From: an uncultured Candidatus Saccharibacteria bacterium
Lineage (GTDB): Bacteria; Patescibacteriota; Saccharimonadia; Saccharimonadales; Saccharimonadaceae
Assembly (NCBI GenBank): GCA_947169915.1
Contig: CAMVRN010000005.1
Span: forward strand, 1-64,000
DNA length: 64,000 nucleotides
Reading direction: 5' to 3'
The notes below the pieces were generated by a model. That model was not told the DNA's origin and searched no databases. It saw nothing but the letters and a program-made list of their open reading frames with translations. Position numbers and translations under genes: made by a program. Below are positions 56,690 through 64,000 of this stretch, piece by piece. Position 1 is the first letter of the stretch, and each line of letters begins with the position of its first letter.

Positions 56690-57604
56690 TTAACCGTAGA
56701 TATTTTCGGCTGCGATGGATGGACCCATAGTGGTCGTAATATAAACAGATTTGACATAATTGCCCTTGAGGGAAGCTGGCTTTTGAGCTTTCAAAGAGTC
56801 AAAGAAAACTTTTGCGTTCTCAAGAAGCTTGTCGGCACCAAAGGACACTTTGCCAAGTCCGATGTGGATAATGGATTGTTTGTCGACACGGTATTCAACT
56901 TTACCAGCTTTGGCTTCTTTAACAGCCTTTTCTATATCGGTAGTAACGGTACCTGCTTTTGGGTTTGGCATGAGACCTTTAGGGCCAAGCATGCGAGCGT
57001 ATTTACCGAGTTTTGGCATATAGGCCGGAGTCGAGATTAGAACGTCAAAATCAATTGTGCCTTTGTCGAGACGCTTCAAGAATTCTTCATCTTCGGCGAT
57101 ATCAGCACCAGCTGCTGCGGCTTTCTTGGCTTCGTCGAGTGGAGCAAAGACCGCAACACGAACGGTTTTACCGTTGCCGTTTGGAAGAACAACAGTAGTG
57201 CGGATGTTTTGGTCAGCTTGGCGAGGGTCTACTCCTAGACGGACGTGAGCTTCAACGGTTGCATCGAATTTAACTGGGTTGGTTTCAACGGCTAGTTTAA
57301 TAGCGTCTTCGAGACTGTAGATTTTACCCTTCTCGACTTTTTCGGCAACTTTGCGATAGTTTTTACCGCGGCGTTCGATTAGTGGGCGAGTGACTGGCTT
57401 TGCGCCTTTTGGTTTTGCTTCGGCTTCAGCTTCTTCTTTTTTGCGCTCTTCTTTTCTTGCTTGGCGCTCTTCTTCAGCTTTTACCTCTTCGATATGTTTT
57501 TTGGACTTTTTGCCAGATTTGGCAAATTTCTCGTCTGTCTTCGGAGCTTCCTCAACGGTAGCTTCGACGATTTTTTCGTCTTTAAGTTCGGCATCTTCTG
57601 CCAT
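56690..57604 (-). CDS. rplA: 50S ribosomal protein L1 with a charged N-terminal extension
   Basis: [66 protein letters not shown] before ATG at 57604. Confidence 0.94.
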   Translation of the reverse strand: MAEDAELKDEKIVEATVEEAPKTDEKFAKSGKKSKKHIEEVKAEEERQARKEERKKEEAEAEAKPKGAKPVTRPLIERRGKNYRKVAEKVEKGKIYSLEDAIKLAVETNPVKFDATVEAHVRLGVDPRQADQNIRTTVVLPNGNGKTVRVAVFAPLDEAKKAAAAGADIAEDEEFLKRLDKGTIDFDVLISTPAYMPKLGKYARMLGPKGLMPNPKAGTVTTDIEKAVKEAKAGKVEYRVDKQSIIHIGLGKVSFGADKLLENAKVFFDSLKAQKPASLKGNYVKSVYITTTMGPSIAAENIYG

Positions 57605-57699
57605 TTTGAATCCTTTCTGTGGTATTAGCGAGGACTTTCCTCTCCCATCATGAATTAATGATTTTGTTATTATATCAAAAAGCTTGATTGTTTGCAAGA

Positions 57700-57724
57700 A
57701 AAACCCCGCCATGAGAGCGGGGCG
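57700..57724 (-). terminator. Intrinsic terminator after cdsA
   Basis: CCCCGC/GCGGGG stem with A/T tract. Confidence 0.7.
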
Positions 57725-57735
57725 AGAGAGGTGAG

Positions 57736-58467
57736 TTAGATAGTGATTCCTAAAACAATGTCGAGCAGATAGTATAGGCCCATGACAAAGGACAAAGCGT
57801 CCAAACGGTCTAGATATCCGCCATGCCCGCCTGAACCGCCTAAGAGTTCTTCGATTTGCCTGAGTACTGGTACTTCGGTTACAAATTCATTTGAGTCTTT
57901 GACGCCAGCGCGTCGCTTATAGAAGCTCTCCAGGACATCTCCTGCAATAGCAAACGGCGGGATACATATAAGCATCCATACGGTCGTGGAAGATGGGTTC
58001 GCCAGAACGAGTTGCGTCCACAGCAATGCAGATAACAGCCCAAACAGCAATCCGGCAACACATCCTTCCCAGGTTTTCTTTGGTGAAATCTTTGGAAACG
58101 GGCGCGTACCTTTATAGATTTTTCCACCGAGGAGATTCCCGCCAAAGTAGGCGAAGGCATCCGTCGCTACAACAATAACTACTATTCCTCCGGTGATATG
58201 AATCGAATACGACCAGATTGCCATGATTGATAGAATCAGCCCAAAGAAGATAGTCGCTACGGCATATACATCTTTCATGGCTGGAAAGAATCGTGATTCA
58301 AACGAGATACTGTATAGTTCAATTAATCCCAATACCAAACCAATAGTCATAAAGATACGGTACGGTAATCCTTCGAGCAGAAAATACGATGGAACAATCA
58401 AGATGAATAAGAACACTCCACCTTTCAACCGTGCCAAGAAGTTCTTGGAATGCAGAAAGTTAGACAT
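57736..58467 (-). CDS. cdsA: Phosphatidate cytidylyltransferase
   Basis: ATDAFAYFGGNLLGGKIYKGTRPFPKISPKKTWEGCVAGLL, IAGDVLESFYKRRAGVKD, HGGYLDRLDALSFV. Confidence 0.92.
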   Translation of the reverse strand: MSNFLHSKNFLARLKGGVFLFILIVPSYFLLEGLPYRIFMTIGLVLGLIELYSISFESRFFPAMKDVYAVATIFFGLILSIMAIWSYSIHITGGIVVIVVATDAFAYFGGNLLGGKIYKGTRPFPKISPKKTWEGCVAGLLFGLLSALLWTQLVLANPSSTTVWMLICIPPFAIAGDVLESFYKRRAGVKDSNEFVTEVPVLRQIEELLGGSGGHGGYLDRLDALSFVMGLYYLLDIVLGITI

Positions 58468-58600
58468 TTCTTTCCCCTCCTCTCTAAATGTGCGTAACCG
58501 AAGTTATCGGCGTATATTATAACAGAAAAAGCCATTTTATTCAATCCGTTTATTTTATTTTTCTGTATTTTATGTTATAATATTTACAACTTCTACTGGC

Positions 58601-59938
58601 ATGGTGGGTGTTTTTCTTTATGTCGGCAAGTGTACTTTAATTTTTTTCGGAAAGGAAGTGTTTTATTTGGATGGTTTTAACTATTTTCCTAGATTAAACA
58701 TTAATAAGCGTCTGCTAGCGAGGGCTGAAGCAATGTTCAATGAACGTTCGCTTAGTGCAAATCTCTTCTTCGATGAAGGTAGCCAAAAAGCTCATCTTCT
58801 TCCACGCTACTATAGTTCGAAACGGCCGGTAATCTTTATCGCTCCTAGCGAGTATATCGCTTACGAAAAGGGGCATCCGTTTTGCCCGTTCGGGGATAAC
58901 CTGATAAACAAATGTTTTGATGCTGAGAATTCTGCATGGAAGAAATTGGTATTTCTTATCGAAGATAGAATGAGTTTGCCAGCGGACCAAAACTTGAGAA
59001 ATGTGTATTTCGGAAAAGCAGAGCTACATTCAGACCTTCGTTCAGGAAGTTTCTGGACTTTCGAGTATGCGGAACCTCGGGATGCAACACATGTTCTCTT
59101 CGAGACGTATCATTCAGCGCATCCGGTATCTATTCCGTTCAAAAAGAGCGAGAATCTCTTGGATTTCGGAGATTTCTACGAGGTCGGTGGCGCTCGGATA
59201 GGTTGTTACATTCTTACAAGCATAGTTGTAACTCCTCGAGCTACTCGGGACGAGCATAGACTTATCAAGTCAATCACTGAAGGGCCGGCCATGGATTATG
59301 CTGAAATGTTTAAAGAGGTTTTGGTACTTTCCTACTATCTTAATCTTGCCCACGAGGCGCAAACGAAGAGAATACTCAGTATTACTCCAGAATTCAAAGA
59401 AGAGCAGCAAAAGCTTATCGAAGCGCGCTATTCTGAGGAAGTTCTTGAACATATTTGTTTCGGGAAGCATTCTGTCACGTTGACTTTTGGCGGATGTCGA
59501 GAAGTTCTATATAATGACAAAAACCTCTTTGAAATCATTGATTCCTTCAGAGGAGAAATCGATGACTATAATCGCAGAGAAAAAACTTGCTGCGAACGAG
59601 AGGTCGAGCTCTATGCGAACATGCAAAAATGGTTCGAGAGAAATAAATCCATATTGAATCTTTTGAAGAGACATGGTCTCGACGGATATAGTGCAAATGT
59701 CGACAGGACGGATATGACAAAAGCAACGGTTGTGCTTGAAGGACTTGCTCCTATGGGTCCTAGAAAAAAATGGGTTGAAACTTTTTATTATATTCATTTT
59801 ATCGATTCATTCGGAACCTGGATTAGGGGCGAAGTAGCGCTACGCTATCGAAATCTTGAAGCTGTAGAAAAATTTATAAAGGCAAGCAACCAGGAATCGA
59901 AACCTAAAAAGAAAACAGAAGAAAAACCCAAGGAATAA
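58601..59938 (+). CDS. Hypothetical protein (up to 445 aa; start uncertain, may be 58658 or 58667)
   Basis: Long isolated ORF with TATAAT at 58576-58581 and GGAAAGGAAG near an internal GTG/TTG; no family recognised. Confidence 0.7.
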   Translation: MVGVFLYVGKCTLIFFGKEVFYLDGFNYFPRLNINKRLLARAEAMFNERSLSANLFFDEGSQKAHLLPRYYSSKRPVIFIAPSEYIAYEKGHPFCPFGDNLINKCFDAENSAWKKLVFLIEDRMSLPADQNLRNVYFGKAELHSDLRSGSFWTFEYAEPRDATHVLFETYHSAHPVSIPFKKSENLLDFGDFYEVGGARIGCYILTSIVVTPRATRDEHRLIKSITEGPAMDYAEMFKEVLVLSYYLNLAHEAQTKRILSITPEFKEEQQKLIEARYSEEVLEHICFGKHSVTLTFGGCREVLYNDKNLFEIIDSFRGEIDDYNRREKTCCEREVELYANMQKWFERNKSILNLLKRHGLDGYSANVDRTDMTKATVVLEGLAPMGPRKKWVETFYYIHFIDSFGTWIRGEVALRYRNLEAVEKFIKASNQESKPKKKTEEKPKE

Positions 59939-59951
59939 AAACACTACCATC

Positions 59952-59984
59952 CAAAAATCCCCCGTAGACTGGGGGATTTTTTAT
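59952..59984. terminator. Bidirectional intrinsic terminator
   Basis: AATCCCCC...GGGGGATT stem between convergent genes. Confidence 0.8.
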
Positions 59985-59994
59985 TCGGCTTTGA

Positions 59995-60423
59995 TTAGTC
60001 AACGACTTCGACGCCCATAGAGCGAGCAGTGCCAGCAACGACTTTCACGGCGCCATCTAGGTCGATTGCATTCATTTGTTTCATTTTCTTGTTTGCAATC
60101 TCTTCGAGTTGAGCGCGGGTGATTTTTCCGACTTTTTCGGTGTTTGGGCGGCCAGAACCTTTTTCGAGTTTGATGGTTTCACGAATGAGATCATCAACTG
60201 GTTGACCAAGGCAGACCCAATCGAAAGTGCGGTCTTCATATACTTTGATATGAACGATAACGTTCTTACCCATGTATTCTTTAGTCGCTTCGTTGAATGG
60301 GTTGATGAAGTCCATCATGTTCAGGCCCCATTGACCGAGAGTGGAACCAACTGGAGGTCCGGCAGTAGCCTTACCACCAGGGATGCGAAGTTTCAAATTT
60401 CCAATGACTTGTTTTTGTGCCAT
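59995..60423 (-). CDS. rplK: 50S ribosomal protein L11
   Basis: LKLRIPGGKATAGPPVGSTLGQWGLNMMDFINPFNEAT. Confidence 0.95.
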   Translation of the reverse strand: MAQKQVIGNLKLRIPGGKATAGPPVGSTLGQWGLNMMDFINPFNEATKEYMGKNVIVHIKVYEDRTFDWVCLGQPVDDLIRETIKLEKGSGRPNTEKVGKITRAQLEEIANKKMKQMNAIDLDGAVKVVAGTARSMGVEVVD

Positions 60424-60489
60424 GAAATATATTTCCTAGTTTAAGTTTATTCTATAGAATGCGTAACGTGCGTAATTATACCAAATATA

Positions 60490-61035
60490 TTAGATTTTGG
60501 CAACTTGGAGAGCATCAAGCTCGACAGGTGTTTCACGGCCGAACATGGAGACCATGACTTTAAGTTTGCCTTTGTCGGCATCAATTTCGGAAATAGCACC
60601 TTCGAAGCCCTTGAACGGACCGTCGGTGACGGATACGACTTCGCCGATTTCGTAGTTGACGGAATATTTCGGGTCTTCAACGCCCATGCGTTTCTTGATT
60701 TTAGCGATTTCTTTCTCAGAAACTGGGGTTGGTTGAGTGCCGTTGCCGATAAAACCAGTAACGCCTGGAGTATTGCGGATGATATACCAAGTTTCATCGG
60801 AGAGTTTCATCTCAACGAGAACGTAACCTTGGAAAATCTTACGGTCAACAACTTTGCGCTTGCCGTTTTTAATCTCGATTTGTTTTTCTTTCGGGACAAT
60901 TGCGTCAAAAATCTTATCGGCAAAATCAACTGAATTTGCGCGTTGTCTAATAGAATCGGCGACTTTGTCTTCGTATCCGCCGTAGGTACTAATTGCATAC
61001 CAAGCGCGGGTGTCGTCATAGCGGTTTACTGCCAT
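60490..61035 (-). CDS. nusG: Transcription termination/antitermination protein NusG
   Basis: [90 protein letters not shown] (KOW). Confidence 0.96.
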   Translation of the reverse strand: MAVNRYDDTRAWYAISTYGGYEDKVADSIRQRANSVDFADKIFDAIVPKEKQIEIKNGKRKVVDRKIFQGYVLVEMKLSDETWYIIRNTPGVTGFIGNGTQPTPVSEKEIAKIKKRMGVEDPKYSVNYEIGEVVSVTDGPFKGFEGAISEIDADKGKLKVMVSMFGRETPVELDALQVAKI

Positions 61036-61054
61036 ATTTTATTTCTCTCCTTTA

Positions 61055-61408
61055 TTATTTAAGAATTAAGCTGAAAATCCAATCGAAAAGGATATCGAGC
61101 GCAACTAGGAAGGTGATAAAGATTGCGGTATAAACGAATACTGCGAGCACCATTTTCCAAGTGGCTTTGCGGTTCGGCCAGCGAACTTGACGTAACTCGC
61201 GCCATGAATCGCGTAGGTAATGTCCAAAAGTGACAAATGGACGGATTAGAATGAACGGTTTTTTGCCAGTTTCTTTCTTTTCCTTTACCTTTTTGTCGGC
61301 CTTTTTTGCTTCTTTTTTCGGCTTAGAATCTTTTGGCTTCTTTGGGGCTTCAAGAATCTCTTCCGGTTTTGGAGTATCATTGGCTTTTATGCGAGTGACG
61401 TGCGCCAT
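61055..61408 (-). CDS. secE: Preprotein translocase subunit SecE
   Basis: YLRDSWRELRQVRWPNRKATWKMVLAVFVYTAIFITFLVALDILFDWIFSLIL; immediately upstream of nusG. Confidence 0.92.
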   Translation of the reverse strand: MAHVTRIKANDTPKPEEILEAPKKPKDSKPKKEAKKADKKVKEKKETGKKPFILIRPFVTFGHYLRDSWRELRQVRWPNRKATWKMVLAVFVYTAIFITFLVALDILFDWIFSLILK

Positions 61409-61496
61409 ATATTCCTTTCTTTCCTATAAAAAATAACTCTAATGAGTCTGTCAATAATATAACAAACTTCTCGTAAAATGTAAAGGATTCTTGCTT

Positions 61497-63575
61497 TCAC
61501 GAAACGTTCTCTGGTGTCTCGGACATATCTTGTGTCGTCTTGGAATTCATCTTTTTTGCGCGCTCCGCAACTATCTCGGGCGCAAGTCGATGTGCAATTT
61601 CGTTGAAGCGGGCATGTTCTCGACACATAAGCTCATCTTTTTCCGCATCTCTGACCAAGTTTTTTTCAAAGCCAAGCCATTGACCGTCTTTTTCATGAGT
61701 GTCGCCAGGACCTTCTGCGTTTGGACTTATATCGGAGCGGCTTTTGCCACTTCGGACACGTGTAGCTATGTGGTGGTCGAGCATGAGCTTGTCGACTGCA
61801 TCAGATGGGTCACCATCGTAAAAGACGAGATGCTTCGGTCTTTGTTCTGGATGTTGCTCAAAATACTGTTGCCAGTATGCTTCTGAGCTGATTGGGTTTT
61901 CGGCTTTTTTGAATCCGAAGCAACGTGATTCGAGAGAATATCGTAAGAGAATGCGGAAGCTCTCCTCCTCGTCCATGTCATCGATAATAAAGCCGTCGCT
62001 TTCGGCGCGTTGTTTCAGAAGACTATCATCAGCGAGACGGGTTCGGTTGACTAATAAATCATCTTTTTTATCAAAAAGTTTTTGGGCTAATTCTTCTTCG
62101 AGGCCGAATTCGTCCTTGAGGCGAGCGAGTAAGGCCTCACATTTATCTCGGCTATCAATCAAATCGTAGGAAATGGTTCCGTATTCACTAAAACACCCAT
62201 CTTTTTCTAAAGTCTCAATTGCACGAGTAACGGATTGAACGACTGCTTCGTCTAAGAATGGTTCGCGGATTTTATCGCCATTTGGACCGATACTCTCAAC
62301 GGTTTCATAAACGGACCCAGTTTCCGGAGAAACTTCGGCAGATTTTGGGAGGAACACAATTCCCGAGTCAAGCGAGATGCGGCCGTTTTCGCTCCAAACA
62401 AAAGTATCGTTCCATTTGCGTTCTGAGTTAACTTGAGCCGTATCGAAACCGCCACCAACGTGACCGCCGAAGCGATGCTGAGAAGCGATTACGTCGATTG
62501 GGAAGACATAAAATGTCTCATTGCCTTTCTCGGCGCCGTAGGTTTCATTCAGAACGGTGTTTCGGCCGACATGGATAGCAGTGACATCACTCCAAGGTTC
62601 GGCGGAAGCCCAAGTGCTATTCATCGGCAAAACCCTCACGCAATGGTCGGCGACTTCTTCGATAGATTTGCCTTTAGCTAGCTCTTCATCGATACTCTTT
62701 CCTCTCTCCTCTACGCTAATCTCAAGTGTACGTCGGACGTCATCTTCTGTAAAACCGACGGGTGGAAGGCCGTAGTATACCTCGCTGGCAGCATGAAGAC
62801 ATTTACCAGTTTCCAGCATTTCTGTAAAACCGTGGCTAAATTTGCCCATGCCAGCAGAGTGATAGAACATGGAATTGTGGTCACGGACACCTTGGCGCGT
62901 AACATGCGATGCATAAAATGGGTTTAAACGACGCCAAAGAGCTAGGTATTCCTCGAGGCTTAGTTCGGAAAGAGCCTCAGGGGTGAGGAGTTTTTCTTTT
63001 TGTTCGACCGTAAGTGGTTCGGGATTGACTTCGTATTCCGGCTCCCTTGCGATTTCATCGAACTGCATTTTTGCTTCTCGGTCTTTTTCGTCAATCTCTC
63101 CTTCTCGGGCATCAAGTTCATATATCTGGCTTTGGATAACCGCACGGGCTTTTGCGAGCTCTAGAGTTTTCTTAGTACGAATACCGATTTTCCCGAGGAT
63201 ACGAGTAGATACTTTGCCCATGTGAGCGTTCACCGAAGCGGTCGCGTCGACTTGTTTCTTCATGAGTTCTTCACGAGTTGCCTGAATCTGCTCGAGTTCT
63301 TCTTTGCGCGCATCGACTCCAATTTGTATCTCGCCTACTTTGTCCACATGGGCAACACGAAGCGCTTCGTCAGCCTCAAATGGCGCACGGAGTGCCGCGA
63401 CTTTTTCCTCTAGCGTAAGTTCGTCTGTTTTTTCTTTATCTTCTTCTTGCTCACTTGGTTCAGTTTCGGTAGTTCTCCCTGCAAATTCAACTTTTTCTAG
63501 TGATTGAAAATCGGGCGTTTGATATTCCCCGTTATTTTCTAGTGATTCTTCTGTGGGGCGATACGCTTCTTCCAT
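61497..63575 (-). CDS. Large hypothetical cytoplasmic protein (692 aa) with an N-terminal coiled coil
   Basis: Long ORF without a signal peptide; acidic/coiled-coil N-terminus; no family recognised. Confidence 0.75.
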   Translation of the reverse strand: MEEAYRPTEESLENNGEYQTPDFQSLEKVEFAGRTTETEPSEQEEDKEKTDELTLEEKVAALRAPFEADEALRVAHVDKVGEIQIGVDARKEELEQIQATREELMKKQVDATASVNAHMGKVSTRILGKIGIRTKKTLELAKARAVIQSQIYELDAREGEIDEKDREAKMQFDEIAREPEYEVNPEPLTVEQKEKLLTPEALSELSLEEYLALWRRLNPFYASHVTRQGVRDHNSMFYHSAGMGKFSHGFTEMLETGKCLHAASEVYYGLPPVGFTEDDVRRTLEISVEERGKSIDEELAKGKSIEEVADHCVRVLPMNSTWASAEPWSDVTAIHVGRNTVLNETYGAEKGNETFYVFPIDVIASQHRFGGHVGGGFDTAQVNSERKWNDTFVWSENGRISLDSGIVFLPKSAEVSPETGSVYETVESIGPNGDKIREPFLDEAVVQSVTRAIETLEKDGCFSEYGTISYDLIDSRDKCEALLARLKDEFGLEEELAQKLFDKKDDLLVNRTRLADDSLLKQRAESDGFIIDDMDEEESFRILLRYSLESRCFGFKKAENPISSEAYWQQYFEQHPEQRPKHLVFYDGDPSDAVDKLMLDHHIATRVRSGKSRSDISPNAEGPGDTHEKDGQWLGFEKNLVRDAEKDELMCREHARFNEIAHRLAPEIVAERAKKMNSKTTQDMSETPENVS

Positions 63576-63598
63576 AAGGAAAGTATATCACGCTATAG

Positions 63599-64000
63599 CT
63601 ATTTTCTGCTAGTGCTAATCAATCTCGCATGAACTACTAGCTTTTCGACATCGTTATAGCAAGTCGAGAGAGTCAAAATCGTGTCGTCTGGGGATAGACT
63701 CGAGTCAATTTCATATCGGCTACGGCTCTTTAACATCTTGAAGAAATTGTAGGCTTCGGTGTCGGACGAAAACTTTGTTTTTAGATAATCAGAAGTAGTT
63801 GGAATTGTATAGATAGAGAAAATTTGCCACTTTTTAGAGTTATTTTCGGTTGCTGTGCGAACGATAAGGTTATCGTCGTTCTTAATCCAATCCTCGTTTA
63901 GCATATTTTTAATCGTGCCAAACATTGTGAGGTCGAAACGACCATGAGCATAGATTATATTATTACGGTCTTCAAGGTCTTTGGGATTACGATAGTCGAG
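63599..64000 (-). CDS. Sortase (class B-like), N-terminal part outside the window
   Basis: TILTLSTCYNDVEKLVVHARLI (TLxTC) and, upstream in frame to the window end, DYRNPKDLEDRNNIIYAHGRFDLTMFG (catalytic His region). Confidence 0.82.
   Translation of the reverse strand, partial: LDYRNPKDLEDRNNIIYAHGRFDLTMFGTIKNMLNEDWIKNDDNLIVRTATENNSKKWQIFSIYTIPTTSDYLKTKFSSDTEAYNFFKMLKSRSRYEIDSSLSPDDTILTLSTCYNDVEKLVVHARLISTSRK

Noticed and set aside
1-64000. Alternative genetic code (UGA=Gly as in some CPR lineages)
   Set aside because: Several genes end in TGA exactly where homology ends (e.g. iscS at 13421, alpha/beta hydrolase at 48288), and core genes read full length with the standard code.
1-64000. CRISPR array, prophage or transposase
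   Set aside because: No regularly spaced short repeats with unique spacers and no integrase, transposase, capsid or Cas motifs in the ORFs.
1-64000. tRNA or rRNA genes
   Set aside because: Intergenic regions are short; none showed a TTCGA loop with a plausible cloverleaf, nor rRNA sequence.

Overview
The window is a gene-dense, AT-biased bacterial chromosome segment. From gene content I infer a Candidatus Saccharibacteria/CPR-type organism with the standard genetic code: TGA is a real stop, metabolism looks reduced and salvage-based, and there are FISUMP, FemAB and very large surface proteins. Most genes are core. Translation and secretion: rplJ-rplL with an L10 leader, rpsL-rpsG, rpsJ, rplA, rplK-nusG-secE, tig, ileS, smpB. 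Other core genes: ftsZ, nrdR, metK, iscU-iscS, gap/rpe/rpiB/pfkB, tdk-tmk, xth, dus, rlmH, cdsA. Accessory content includes a >1.9k-aa FISUMP/InlB-repeat protein cut by the left edge; two giant paralogous secreted proteins (1282 and 1802 aa) that share Cys-paired repeats and a C-terminal module ending LPPR[YF]; a tightly overlapping MurF-like/hydrolase/PLP-enzyme/FemAB/FemAB wall cassette; a heterodimeric ABC exporter; a membrane-anchored or secreted HNH nuclease; and a class-B-like sortase cut by the right edge. The observations I find most interesting are: (1) the shared architecture of the two giant surface proteins; (2) an NrdR homologue lacking all four zinc-ribbon cysteines, overlapping a CxxC-less thioredoxin-fold gene; (3) a compact SAM-I-superfamily riboswitch on metK whose P1 strand reaches the start codon and which appears to lack P4; (4) many genes with a -10 box only 6-9 nt before the ATG (probable leaderless mRNAs); (5) a perfect 12-bp inverted repeat enclosing the promoter and start codon of the surface-operon gene downstream of tig. 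All calls come from reading the sequence; no searches were run.
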